Origin: Pelargonium nanum | Taxonomy: Eukaryota > Streptophyta > Magnoliopsida > Geraniales > Geraniaceae | NCBI GenBank assembly: GCA_036897485.1 | Contig: JAYMTF010000003.1 | Location: 1-64,000 of the forward strand | Length of the DNA stretch: 64,000 nt | Direction: 5' to 3' | Part shown: positions 10,564-22,110 of the stretch, one piece after another | Layout: every line of letters starts with the position of its first letter | Position numbering within the stretch: the first letter of the stretch is position 1 | The notes under the pieces: generated by a model | Told to the model about the DNA's origin: nothing | What the model saw: the letters and a program-made list of their open reading frames with translations, nothing else | Databases searched by the model: none | Position numbers and translations under genes: made by a program

Positions 10564-12145
10564 GGTTAGTAGAGTTTCCTTTATTCCTTGTCTGTATCTT
10601 GTTAGCATCTCCTAGAATTGTTGCAGTCTCAATGCTATGACATGATCTTGCTTTCGTAGTCCTTAAATAAAATCAAATGGTTAGGTCGGACACTGCATCA
10701 ACTTCACATGAAAAAACGCATACATTACCTCACATGTACTAATGTGCCTCCTGTAACCAGTAGCGGAGCCAGCCTTGTGGAGGAGCCGGCACACATTTCC
10801 TTTAGTTTACTCCCTTAAATTGAAAATTGAATCATTTCATAATTTTAAGAGTTATTTGAACTCAATCACTACTAAATAGAGCATCAACATTAGTTCAACC
10901 ATTTCTCAATGTTATTTCATTGCTCTTATGCTCGTGATAGTAAGCATCTTCGAAAATTTCTAATGAGATTACCTTGATGATTATGAGAATGTTAGCTCAT
11001 CTATTCTTAATAGAACACATGGTCTTTCACTATCTGTTACTATAGCATAGATCAATTATGAAGGAACAAGAATTAAAATTGTTGCTTCTCTTGCATTAAT
11101 AAGATTTTAGACTAGTGGAAAATAAATTCACATATGTTCCCTTTTCTTTTGAAAATGGGTCGTGATATTTTAGCAATTCTCATTACTATTGTTTCTTCCG
11201 AGTCTACTTTTGGCGTATGGGGTCATGTACTGGATGATTTAAGGAGCTCCATGACTTCTAGAATTGTATAAGTTCTAATTTGTTGTCAAGACTGAATACG
11301 AACAAAAAGAGCATGCATTACGTTGGAAGAGGATTAAAAGGAGATTGCCAAGCTTGAAGAACGTACATTCTTTCATTTCTTAGTCTATTTGCACGATATT
11401 ACATAGGTTTGTTTTCATGATCTAATGACTAATATGCATGTGTTATCTTTCATTTACAAAATTTAGAAAGCTAGTTGGTGAACAAAGTCTAGTAATTTAA
11501 TTGCTATGTTGGCCATCTTATTTCCATCTTTAATTCGAAGGTAAATTCTTAGTACTATTCTGCTTTGATTAATTCGTTATTATAGCTTTCGTCTCGTATA
11601 TGAAGAGTCTGTTCATGGTTAAATTGCATATTTGAAGTTCATCTGCTGAAGATGTCCATTCACAGTTGCTGACTTAGTTTGCTACAGATCTTCAATTCTT
11701 CATTGTTAATGTTGTTAGTACAGATTGGCTGGCTTGCTATCGTTGTCAATTTAACAAGAATTGTTGTTTAATGTACTTGTCAAATTATTATTGTAAGTTT
11801 GAAGTTTCTAATTATGTTATTTGAGATTATCAGTTTAATTTTTTTTACTTCTCATATGTATAATTGAGTGGTGGTACATTTTCTGCCAAGAAAAATCAAA
11901 CGAAATTTCAAAAGAGATAGCGACAGCCTCAAGTGAGTGGAAATTGCAACCCATTGACTTGCTATGAAAGTATTCTGATTTAATGATCCTCACCTAATTC
12001 CCACCTTGCAACTTGTCTATATAGCAACCAATTGACGTCTTGGAGAAGACCATAAAATCTTCACAGCCAGAAAAAAACAACAAATTGCTGAATTTTACAG
12101 ATCTCTTTCAATTCTTTGTGACCTGATCATACACAATTATCAATC
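10564..12145. other. Spacer with hAT debris and upstream region of LRR copy B
   Basis: No intact gene. It contains a hAT transposase remnant (separate entry). From about 11965 it is similar to the region before LRR copy A and probably serves as promoter and leader. Confidence 0.55.
10758..11271 (+). mobile_element. hAT transposon remnant with transposase C-terminal dimerisation fragment
   Basis: At 11116-11271 one frame reads WKINSHMF, MGRDILAI, SSESTFGVWGHVLDDLRSS. This matches the hAT C-terminal dimerisation domain, whose usual form is W(W/K)..N...P.L..MARDILAIP.STVASESAFS..GRV.D..RSSL. At 10758 the plus strand has CAGTAGCGGAGCC, similar to the CAGTGGCGGAGCC end of many plant hAT elements. 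Most of the transposase between them is gone, and no right end was found. It is a deleted, inactive copy. Confidence 0.7.
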
Positions 12146-13732
12146 ATGCCACTCTTTCGTTACACTGGGACTCAACTACCCATCCCCAACACATCCAACG
12201 CAGAGATGCAAGGACAAGGTATAAGATCTTTGAATCTCACAAATGATGAAGGTGAGGACACCTCTTTTGCATCAATGTATAGAAAACTTCCTGTTTACTT
12301 AAGATCTTGCTTTGACTATTGTTGCATATTCTCCAAGAGATATTCAATTATTAGAGCAGAACTAGTTAGGCTCTTGTTGGGTGAAGGGCTAGTGCAAGCA
12401 AAACCTGGGGAGATAGTCGATGACATAGCGAAAAACATCATTCAAGAATTAGTTAGCTTGGGGATGCTTCAAGAGTTAGATGATGGGACTAAACTTAGAG
12501 TTTCTAGACCATATCTTGAACTGTCTGTTTTTCAATTGGGGATCCAAGAATTTGCCACCCTTTCTGCAAATTCGCCTATCCGGAGAGTTATGGATGAACC
12601 CATTAACATCCCTTCGAACTCCAATAGCCTTGTGATAAAGTCATTCTTCTCTTATTCTTATTACAATGGCTTTTCCGCGGCTTTCATGAAAGCTATATGT
12701 GAGATGAAGTTCTTGGTAGTGTTGGATCTCTATGGGAAGATTGAGCATTTACCCGATGAAGTCGGAGATTTGACTCACCTTGAGTATTTGGCCTTGAAGA
12801 GCTCAGAATTAGATGTGCTTCCAGGGAGTATAGGTAATCTTCAAAAGCTACAAACTTTGGACATATCCATGTGTGGGATGCTACATGAGCTTCCCTTTGA
12901 AGTTCTTAGTATTCAGAGTCTGAGGCATCTTATCATGTCCAAATCTATAGGTGATTGTGAAATAAAAGTCCAAAAGGGGATTGGGACAATGGTGAATCTC
13001 CACACTTTGTGTGGGTTGTATGCTGGAGGCGGCATTGCCGATGAACTCAGTAGGTTAACCCAACTGCGAGAGCTAGGAGTGAAGCGCGTGTCTGACGATC
13101 ATGCAGCTGAGCTATCTACATCTATCATGAACATGGTTAATCTTGTCTCTCTGTCTCTTGAAGCAGAAGCAACCTACCTCGATGATGACACAAATGCTAC
13201 ATTACTTCCTTCATTGGAGCCATTTTCGCCTCCACCTCTTCTTCAAGAGTTGTACTTGTATGGTGGCCTAGTTGAAATGCCCAATTGGATTGCCTCCATG
13301 GAGAGCCTGAGCAGACTAGATTTATCTCGCACATTCCTATATGAGAACCCGGCTCTGGTGCTTCAATATCTTCCAAACTTGAAGCATCTCGGTCTAGATA
13401 ATGCCTACAAGGCGAAGCGCATTGGTAAGGAATTTTGTGAGGCGGGCGGGTTTGCAAAACTAGAATCTCTCATCATTTCTTCTGATTTTCTTGTTGAATG
13501 GACTGAAATTGAAAATGGAGCTTTTCCAAGCTTGAAGTATCTATCTTTGCATAACTGTCTGAATCTAATGTTTATACCTGAAGGCTTGCAGTACATTTCT
13601 ACACTTCAACAATTGGACATTGGGTTGTCCCATGACCTAGCACGACGATTACAAGGTGCCGAGAGTTACAAGATCAAACACATTCCGACGTTAATGGTTA
13701 TGTACCCATTCGACCATACCTTCCCAGAATAA
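12146..13732 (+). CDS. NLR-derived winged-helix plus LRR protein, copy B (no NB-ARC)
   Basis: Single exon, 528 residues. The first ATG is used here. An alternative in-frame Met at residue 21 (MQGQGIRSL) aligns with the start of copy A and may be the original start. The winged-helix portion (LPVYLRSCFDYCCIF, AELVRLLLGEGLV) is followed by LRRs through residue about 510. Long blocks are identical to copy A (for example SYYNGFSAAFMKAICEMKF and GVKRVSDDHA). Differences are spread out and preserve the frame, which suggests the protein is still constrained. It has no P-loop or other NB-ARC motifs. Its role is unknown. A former NLR that lost its signalling half, or a deliberate LRR-only partner of a full NLR elsewhere, are both possible. 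Confidence 0.8.
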   Translation: MPLFRYTGTQLPIPNTSNAEMQGQGIRSLNLTNDEGEDTSFASMYRKLPVYLRSCFDYCCIFSKRYSIIRAELVRLLLGEGLVQAKPGEIVDDIAKNIIQELVSLGMLQELDDGTKLRVSRPYLELSVFQLGIQEFATLSANSPIRRVMDEPINIPSNSNSLVIKSFFSYSYYNGFSAAFMKAICEMKFLVVLDLYGKIEHLPDEVGDLTHLEYLALKSSELDVLPGSIGNLQKLQTLDISMCGMLHELPFEVLSIQSLRHLIMSKSIGDCEIKVQKGIGTMVNLHTLCGLYAGGGIADELSRLTQLRELGVKRVSDDHAAELSTSIMNMVNLVSLSLEAEATYLDDDTNATLLPSLEPFSPPPLLQELYLYGGLVEMPNWIASMESLSRLDLSRTFLYENPALVLQYLPNLKHLGLDNAYKAKRIGKEFCEAGGFAKLESLIISSDFLVEWTEIENGAFPSLKYLSLHNCLNLMFIPEGLQYISTLQQLDIGLSHDLARRLQGAESYKIKHIPTLMVMYPFDHTFPE

Positions 13733-15314
13733 TTTCTGCAATGCCTAAATCTGTTTATCACTGTAAAGTCTGTAATGCAGTTTGGTTTTAGCACATAGGA
13801 TTGCCCTGTAATTTTTATCACTAGCTCAATTTGAGACAGTTGTTTTTGCAATGATTTGCATAATTTTGTCAATCTTCTCATTATATTTGTGAAAGCAGAG
13901 TTAGATGGGAATTAAGAACAGAAAACAGGAAAGATAATTTAATTACATTCAAACAGAGCATGGTGTGTGTCATCTTCAGAATTAATGTCTCCATAGTGAT
14001 ACAACCAGGAGGTTTTTCATTCCAATCTCCTGAGCAAAAGCCCAAAATCTTGTAAGTATAAAACCAATCTTATTCTTGCATTTCATTGAGCTTTCTAGAG
14101 CCTAGGAGATTTTAGAATTTTAGAAGCTTCAGTAAATTTCTAGATCGGTAAGGATGCACGTAAAGTTTGCTAAGATTTGTAAAAATATGTTGATGCTAAA
14201 TTTTAACAGTAGATAGTGGAATTGCACTTTGTATCTTATCGGTTCATTTTGGAAGTCTAGTTCAATAAATAGGAGGGGATCTTATTTGTCCAAACCAAGA
14301 ACTTGTAAGTGATAAACACAAATTACTAACTAATTTGAATGTCCTAAAATATGAAACCACAAATTCCCATTTTCATAACAAATACACCTCATGTTTTTGT
14401 TTAAAATTGCAATAATATATGAGCTATTTTTATCATGTTTAGGGACATTTTAATTTCAATTTGTCTGATAATTAAAACACAATTAAGGGTCAGGGCATAT
14501 TTAATAAAATGAGATGTAACTTGGTAAGCTATCACTAAGTTTATTGTTCAACATAACTAGCCTAGCATGATGTTCATATTAAACTAATTTTGTGTTTCGG
14601 TAAACATGACCTAGATACGATGCCAATTTTTATTGGGAACAAGTGTATGGCCCCATTATATAGTCCCACCAACCCGCCTTCCCTATTATATAGTCCCATC
14701 TCCATATTGAAAAGATTCCCTAGGCAAAAGAAGCGAATGAGATTTTGCAGCTATTAAAGTTTTTCGGTTAACCAAGTCCCTTAATAAAGCGGGTAAAAAA
14801 TCTTGGTATTGAACAATGATTGAAGGATCGTTTAGATCTTAAAGAGCTGAACTTCCTTAGGTGCATTAAGAAATTGAAAAAAGATCTGAAGAAACTGTGT
14901 CTAATAACGCTATAAACGAGGCCATTTGGACAGGTTCCGACCACGATCTCGGATTTGACTTATTTTTATCAGGTACCCCTCTTTTTATCCTTTGCGATTT
15001 AATTACCGAGAGAGTTTAATAAAGTAGTCCTTCCCTTTCAATACCTTTACTACACAGATGTCGAGTCATCACTTGATTTCAAAATACTGCAGAAGCTCAA
15101 ACTCCTTGTACTATCTTTCAAATGTATATATATTGAAACAGTCTGTTTGGTAAGATAATTAATCAGATTTACAGAAGTAGCAAAAAAGATTAACAAAAAC
15201 TGTGTCATGCACTCTCTATATCTTCATGAAAAGCTTAGCAGAGTTGATAAGAGTAGGATTTCCTCATTAAATATCTACAAAAGTACAAATCTTTGGGTTC
15301 CTATCCCCTTGAGC
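13733..15314. other. Spacer between LRR copy B and the CRK gene
   Basis: AT-rich, no gene found. A short direct repeat containing ATTATATAGTCCCA occurs twice near 14655-14700. The two flanking genes converge, so this region should hold both 3' ends. Confidence 0.5.
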
Positions 15315-17840
15315 TCATCTAGGGTAGAAGGAACTGTAAGAAACACTGGCAACTGATCCAAAATTAGCAGCATTGACATCTTTAGAAGCTCCCTCTGACG
15401 CATCGTTAAGTTCCATAGTCCCCTCATCTATGAAAGGCGGATTGGTGGGCGCAGGGAGGTGCTCGTCTTTGTTTCTCAGCAACTGCAGTGCTTTGGACAT
15501 TGATGGTCGAAGCGAGGGAGTTTCTTGAGTGCACAAAAGTCCTATATGCATCACTCTCAGAATCTCATTCTTGATGCTGCTGTCATGGTAGTAGTCATGT
15601 AACATTATGTTCGAGTCGAATAGTTCATCAGCAGTTCCTGATTGGAAATGCTTCCAAGCCTGTTTCAATGCCAAAACATGTATAACTATAATGGTTCAAA
15701 ATGAGAATTGTAAAGAAAATGAAATGGATTCTGAAACTTAATTACCATGGTAACTAGGCTGGTATCAGATAATTCTGAGTTTTTGCTCTTATTGTTCTGC
15801 ATTCCTGTCACAATCTCTAGCACAAGCACTCCAAAACTGTAGACATCTGCCTTTTCTGTCAACTGGCCATGAGCTAAGTACTCTGGAGCCATGTATCCTC
15901 TGAGGACTCGCGAAAAGTTTGAATCATTAAAATCATGTACATGTTGTCCCCTTGAAATTTGCTTAAAATTGATGGATTCACTTACAATGTTCCAGCTATG
16001 GCAGTGCTGATGTGACTCTTGTCATCTTCAAAGGACCTGGCCAAACCAAAATCGGCAATTTTCGCACCAAGCTTCCTATCTAACAGGATGTTACTAGCCT
16101 TTATATCTCTGTGAATGATCCTGTTATTCGGGTTCTCGTGAAGGTAGACCAAGCCTTCTGCTGTTCCCATCGCGATCTCATATCTCTTTCGCCAATTCAG
16201 TGTTTTGCCTTTATTTGAATCTGCATGTGAGTTTAGCAAATTGAGAAGCTTTCACTGACAGGCTCAACTTTGAGGTAGTTGCTGAAACCAGGTGTGGATT
16301 TTTACATACCGAAGATGAAATGATCGAGGCTCTTGTTAGGCAGGAACTCGTAGACTAGAAGGCTTTCGGGTCCCGAGCAGCTGCATCCTAACAGCCTAAC
16401 CAGATTCTTGTGTTCCACACTGCTGATTATGTTAACTTCATTGAAGAAATCTGCTGCTCTATGCCTGTTGTTGAAGTAAAGCCTCTTGACTGCAATTTCC
16501 CTCCCATCAGGCAAAACTCCCTGCAATTCAACAAGCTAATGAGTCTAAAAGGAGCGGCTCAGTGCACGAGACAGAGAGACTGTTTTCCTGACTCGAGAGT
16601 CTCAGGGTCACGAGACAACAACCTTAATGTTATTTCGAGTAAACAACATATGAACAAAATTAGTACCTTATAAACTGATCCAAATCCTCCTTGCCCCAGC
16701 TTGTTGGCATCGTCGAATGATCCTGTAGCCTTCTCCAGTGTTGAGTACTTGAAGTTCAAGCTACTGTCGTTTAGGGTCTTCGCCAATTTCTTCGTGTCAT
16801 TTGAGCCTGATAGGTGAGAATCACTTAGAAAACATGAATTCCAGGCTTCACATATTCATAAATTGTATATAGATGCATACTAAAATTACCTCTTCTTTTC
16901 CTTTCTATGATCTTGTGCTTCAATACAAAAACTCCAACAACTACTCCAACCACCAAAACTATGAAGGAGCTAACAACTGAAGCTACAATCACTACAATGA
17001 TACCTATGAGAAAACAGAAGGGCACATCAATGACAAGGCAAAATTCATGATTCTTGAACTGGTTTTAATTAATCTTGTACCTTTACGACTCTTTCTTCTC
17101 GGTTCCTTGTTCAGGAAATCAATATCCGAGTACCTCATGAAGCAACCCGTGTTCAGCGCCCGCCCTTCTGACCAAGGCAAGCATCCTAATACTAATGCTG
17201 AAGCACTCTCCAAGCACGCCTTGCACGAGCTCTCACTCACTGTCTTCCAGCAATCTGCTAGCACATAAGCAGACTCATTCGCTGTCCCTACGCGAGTCCT
17301 GGCGTAGCCTTTGTTGCTTGTAGCCATAGAAACCGCGCGCAGCACAGCCTGTCTAGCAGGTTCTAGAAATGTACTGTTCTTTCTAGTAGTGTTTCCACAC
17401 ACAGCATGATCTTGGGGTCCAGAAAATTCACCAAAAAAGCTGTAATTCTCAGACCTCATGAAGCAACCATCTAAGAAAACGCGGCCACTGTTGAAAGGGA
17501 AGCATTGGGGGAGAACTGTACGCGCCTCAGCGTAACATAACACACAGTCCTGAGGAGGGAGATCTCCATAACACTGAGCCAGGCCATAGTTTGTATCAGG
17601 TCCTGAGCCTGAGACTGCTACTCCAAAACCAAAAGTCTGTATCTGGGAACTGATATTTTCCATTGTGGATACAAAATTTGGAACAAATAGTGTGGTGTTA
17701 TGCTCTTTTTGTGTCCCACATGATATGTTGATCACTTGTGCTCTTGAATCTCCCTCAGCTGGTTCTTGCAATATTGCAGATACAAGAACAAGGAAGAGAT
17801 GTAACTGAAAATAGGCTGGTTTTTTGCTCTGTCTCTTCAT
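15315..17840 (-). CDS. CRK2: Cysteine-rich receptor-like kinase (CRK2-like)
   Basis: Seven exons (17840-17081, 17003-16890, 16806-16667, 16520-16310, 16220-15986, 15899-15746, 15659-15315) join in frame to 652 residues. Order: signal peptide (hydrophobic [14 protein letters not shown], ends near residue 30); two extracellular DUF26 domains with C-x8-C-x2-C motifs ([13 protein letters not shown] and [13 protein letters not shown]); one transmembrane helix ([19 protein letters not shown], about 255-280); then a Ser/Thr kinase. The kinase shows [34 protein letters not shown] and GTLGYMAPEY, so all catalytic residues are present. CRKs sit in the plasma membrane and act in stress, defence and reactive-oxygen signalling. 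The kinase and ectodomain look most like the CRK2/CRK3 branch (from memory). The seven-exon layout is usual for CRKs. It appears fully intact. Confidence 0.92.
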
Positions 17841-19314
17841 TTTTTATCACTGGTTCAGAATCAAGCTCTTTTTTTAGAAACCATGTTGAGGAAAGAAATG
17901 CTAATTGAAGTTTCTATCTTGAAAAAATAAACATTGTGCATTGCATTTTTTATGCATGGAGAGCTGTTGGACCTAACATTACTATTGATTTTTCCATGTA
18001 CCAATTGAACTGCAATTTGGTTGTCCTTTTGTTTTGAGTGTAACCACAATAGGAAATGATTTCATATTTGATTTGTTTAATCATGCTCTATCTGGTTTTG
18101 CTTCTATTGAGATTTGAGACTGATTCAAGCTTGGTCTCCTTTTGAATCTTATTTAATTGTCATAAAGAAATTATATATTTTTGATTTCTTTCCCTTTGTA
18201 TATCATAATTAGAAATATCACAAATGTGTCAATAAATGGTAATATAAAATTAGAAACTTAATTGAAATGAAAATGACTTCTCAGCTGAAAGAAAATAAAA
18301 AAACAGTGGATTATAATATTTGTATGCTCAAAAGTCACAGCCAAAAAACAATGACTGTTGAGTTGACTTAATCTTTTTTCAGACCTCAACACCAATTGGC
18401 CAAACCATCAACACCATTGTCATTTACTAATCAAAATAAGGTGCAAATAATAGATAACTTTTACAAAAAAACCATCTCAATCAAAATTCAAATATGATGT
18501 GCTGTGCTTGATAGATGAATCAAAACCTTTATTGTTTAGACCAATATTGTTAAAGTTTAATTTGCTGCTACCAGAAAGATTAATAAATGACTTTCATGAG
18601 TCTACATGTTCTGTCTGTACTGAGCAACATGTTCTCCTATTTTTCAAATATTCTATTGTTCATGGGAGTCTCTTTCTGTCAGTAGGTGGCTGCTAGCTAA
18701 CTCTGGTTTACCAACATTATATTTTATAAGATCAACCATTTCAGCTGCAACAAGGTTTGTTTTGTTCTAATAATCTTCTCAATGTAATACATTTTGTTTG
18801 AGCACAACACTTTCTTTGGTTACTTCTAGTACAAGTTAAATTAAAAACAGTCCAAATGCTCCAGCCATTAGCAAATAGGATATTACAAGATGGCTTGTTC
18901 TGTTAACATTTTTGTTGTTGCAAAGATCAAAAATAGACATTTCCTTGTATAATCAAAGTTGCAGCAGATAAAGTCATAACATATAGTATAGCTTCTTCAC
19001 ATGAAGTCCGATCGTTAAATCATATCAGTATACTGTAATTTGGAAAATGATCCCTATGCATCGTTGAACCAACAACTCAGCGCGCATTCATTTTAACCTT
19101 ACCTGAATAAAGAAGGCCTCATCAGTCACTGTCAACTCAAGAAGGAAGCGAACGATGAAAAGAAAGTCTTTGTGTAGGCTCAATCCAACATTCTGTCCTC
19201 TCATTCAGATTGTATCACATCAAATGTTCCCAATATGAAGGTGAAATTAGCTATTTAAACTATGAAGAATGTCTTTTTAGCTATATAGATGATCAAAGAA
19301 GCTCTTGAACTTAC
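17841..19314. other. Upstream region of the CRK gene
   Basis: About 1.5 kb of AT-rich DNA with no coding region. It should contain the CRK promoter. I did not find a distinctive TATA or W-box cluster. Confidence 0.5.
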
Positions 19315-19393
19315 ATTGTGCCAGCAACACCAGTATATTGATATGAATCTCGTCTTCTGGAAACAATCTAGCTAGCCTAAAATCAGCAAGGCT
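19315..19393 (-). pseudogene. Single-exon fragment of a receptor-like kinase
   Basis: The minus strand reads LADFRLARLFPEDEIHIN and then, after a two-base shift, GVAGT followed directly by AT|GTAAGT. This is the DFG-to-GT stretch of a CRK-type kinase (usual form ADFGLARLFPED.THIN..VAGT) and stops at the same exon boundary, with an intact splice donor, as in the complete CRK gene at 15315-17840. The DFG glycine is Arg here. No neighbouring exons were found. The wording is closer to CRK42/43-type kinases than to the CRK2-like neighbour, so it is probably a relic of another array member. Confidence 0.65.
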
Positions 19394-19401
19394 ATTGTGA
19401 G

Positions 19402-19474
19402 TGGAGATGCAGGGGACCGAACCCTGTACCTCTCGCATGCAAAGCGAGAGCTCTACCATTTGAGCTACATACCC
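19402..19474 (-). tRNA. tRNA-Ala (anticodon UGC), slightly degenerate
   Basis: 73 nt on the minus strand fold as a cloverleaf: D stem GCTC/GAGC, anticodon stem CTCGC/GCGAG with loop TTTGCAT (anticodon TGC), T stem CAGGG/CCCTG. The alanine identity pair G3-U70 is present. Compared with the usual plant tRNA-Ala(UGC), position 4 is T, giving a mismatch with C69. The T loop reads TTCGGTC instead of TTCGATC (A58 changed), and position 26 and one variable-loop base also differ. A run of four T lies about 20 nt downstream. It may be a weakly functional gene or a recent pseudogene. Confidence 0.75.
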
Positions 19475-19734
19475 TATAACGTTACAGTTTAATCAAATTG
19501 AAGTGATTGCGATATCCGGTGTTTGAGTGTTTAGAGAACTTACTTGCAATGTTGTTCCACATGCAATGATATATTTTTTCTTTTTGAACGGATCCATGCA
19601 ATGATATTAATATATACAGTCAACATCCGATTGACTACTTCAGATATATTTGAGAGTATTGAAGGCCCTTTCTGTTGGAAATCATGGAAAATCAAAATTG
19701 GTGAGTCCATATGACCTTCAATAACCATCTAGTC

Positions 19735-20130
19735 TCCAAGCCTCTCATGGAGAGTTTCCACACTTTCAAGGTCTCTCCAAGCCCCTCAAGGACAGCTTCC
19801 ACACTTTTAAGGCCTCTGACTCGTTGAGTATCCTCCAAGTCCCCGTCTCATAAGGCAATCTCCAAAATCTCCGCCTTGTCAGTCACCTCCAAACCTACCC
19901 ACCTCATGCGTTGAGTCACCGGCGTCCTAGCTACTTCACATCTTGTTAGGACACTAGAACGCTACTAATTAAGTGGTAAGCGCTATTAGAAGCTTTACTC
20001 CGTCCGCTAGGTTCAAAAGGCACCCGAGAGCTCCATAGCTCGCCTGACACCCGCAAATGACGCGCGATCGGGTAGCTAGAGTTCAAGTATATATCCTAGT
20101 GGGCTTCAGACTAGGCCTTTTTACTTCAAC
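19735..20130. repeat. Degraded dispersed repeat, LTR-like style
   Basis: This stretch is rich in short CTCAAGG, CCTCCAAG and CTCATGG phrases. It contains TAGGACACTAGAAC, also found at 38829-38842 in a similar context. It lacks coding capacity. The composition resembles the LTR-like debris at 21640-22110. Family and limits are uncertain, and the copy is clearly broken. Confidence 0.35.
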
Positions 20131-20911
20131 AACCAACTACATAATGACACGTGGTGAACTTTGTTTGTGAGAAAAAAATCATGATTTACATTCGAGACTT
20201 TCTCTTTATAACTCTTTCTAACTATTGTCATTTTTACTCTAACACTCGAGACATGTCTTGAGAGTAATCTAAAGTCTTCACTTAATAGTACGCTACCTTA
20301 TATAGACGATAGACTACTTTCAAGATTAGCTAGGAAACATACAAGACATTGAAATTTTAACATTTCTGCGAACAAGACGGCAACATATACTATTGTGTTA
20401 ATCTATCATATTAGTCAAAGAAGTGTATCGGACAATAGTAATATATTAATTTAGGTGGAAAAAAACTACTCACAAATGTCCGCTTAATGTTCATGCACAT
20501 ACTTTCATTATTTCTAGTATTTGTGCGACTATATTTGTGCACTTAACCAAATCATACTTAGGCCACCGAACATGAGGGGATCCGATAATTTCAGATAAAC
20601 TCGAGAGACCTCAGAGTGTTTCTCGCTTCAATTTTGACTCTTACAAATCCTTCACAAAACCTTGATTTGCTGCTGCAACAAAATAGGCCAACCTCTCACA
20701 TGACATGTAAATTTGAGACAAATTTATATTTCCAAAAACAGTAACCATTTGTTGAATAATTAAATAGTGTAAATCACAAACACCAAAACTAGATAAAATC
20801 CTCCATTAGTAAACCTCCACCCTACCCTAAATACAGAGAGACCCTGAGGAAGAAACTAGCTAGCAACCTGATTTACACGCACACAACAAAATAAAAATAT
20901 ATTTTAAAAAA

Positions 20912-21442
20912 ATGGCTATAACAAAACACAACACCTCTTTCTCACTGGTCTTTCTGGCTGCAGCCACCACTCTCCTCCTCCTCCTCGTTCACAACGCCTC
21001 CGCAGACCCAGCCCCCGACGCTGCCGGGACTTCCGGTCCGGCAATCGACCTGTGCAAGGACGCGAAGTTCGTGGGCGTGTGCAGGGCGGCGATAGGGGCG
21101 CTGACGGACCCGATCCAGGCGTTTCAGGCGGCGGTGAAGACACTGATAAAGAACACGAACAAGGCGAAGCAAGCGTCGATGAAGCTGGGAAAGACTAGCG
21201 AGGTGTGCAACGAAGTGTACGAGGATGCGGCGGGGGAGCTGGCGTAGGCCCCCGTACAGTACCCGAAGAAGGACAGGGGGACTGTGACGACGTACCTGTC
21301 GGCGGCTTTGTCGGACTACTCGACCTGCGAGGACAGCTGGGAGGAGGTCAAAGGTGCCGGGACTCCTCTCTTGCTGCACAACAAGGTCTTGCACCGGATG
21401 GCCGCTAATTGCTTGTACTTTGAATCTCTTTTACATTATTAG
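20912..21442 (+). pseudogene. Pectin methylesterase inhibitor (PMEI) gene with one in-frame stop
   Basis: The ATG starts a signal peptide (hydrophobic core LVFLAAATTLLLLLV, residues 13-27). The PMEI helical domain follows: LCKDAKFVGVC supplies the first cysteine pair and CNEVYEDA the third conserved cysteine with its Y.DA motif. A TAG at 21245-21247 ends the frame at 111 residues. The same frame then continues 64 codons to 21442 (TTYLSAALSDYSTCED, HRMAANCL), completing a domain of normal PMEI length (about 175). Single exon, much more GC-rich than its surroundings. PMEIs and related invertase inhibitors act in the cell wall. The tag is one base from tgg, so a nonsense mutation (or a base error) is the simplest explanation. 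A truncated secreted peptide could still be made. Confidence 0.8.
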
Positions 21443-21639
21443 TTTTATTAATTAAGATGATTTCATTATCATGTTCATGTTTGTTTTTTGTGGCTTGGCA
21501 TGATTATCAGTTCTAATTAAGCAACTAGAATAGTCCGGATATATAATTTCAATACCATATATGCCATGCATGCATTTCTACGTAAGTAACTTGAGGGAGT
21601 CGGTTACGTACTTATATATCCATTGAACTAGGTCTAAAG

Positions 21640-22110
21640 AGAAAGGGATTGTCTCTTCCCCAAGTCTCAACTCCTCAAGCCTCATCTCTCGAAGGCTTAT
21701 ATCCTCAAGGTAGTCTCAAGGTTTAGCCTAAGGAATGTTCTCAAGGTTCAGCTCAAGGAAGCCCCAAAGCCAAGCCGTAAGGTACATCTAAGGTTCATCG
21801 TGAAGGCACACTAGAAGAAATGCCAAGGTCACGAATCGTGACTCACGATACCCACACCAAGTCGCTGAGACGTCACATTGAGATTATATATAGGCACTCC
21901 CAATGTCCCAATTAGTTGTTCTCTACTTTGCTCAATAGGTAAGTGGAGGTCACGTAACTCGCCTTGGCATCCGAAAAGGGTGCTCCCAATAGGAAGCTCA
22001 TGATGTCACCCGGGATCTTTTATTTTTGTGGTCTCACGTCATAATTCATATTTGTAAGTATAAATATTTTATCTCTTAAAAAGATGAATGATTCATTTTC
22101 TATATTTTCA
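21640..22110 (+). mobile_element. LTR-retrotransposon LTR fragment (probably Ty3/gypsy type), broken
   Basis: The sequence shows the promoter-like arrangement of plant gypsy LTRs: a run of CTCAAGG repeats, a TATATATAGG box near 21885, then a transcribed part with CGCCTTGGCATCCG and GGGTGCTCCC. No internal coding region or second LTR is adjacent. It is an old, incomplete fossil with uncertain limits. Confidence 0.45.

Noticed and set aside
20942-21394. 150-residue antisense open frame over the PMEI gene
   Set aside because: Result of high GC content on the opposite strand of a real coding frame.
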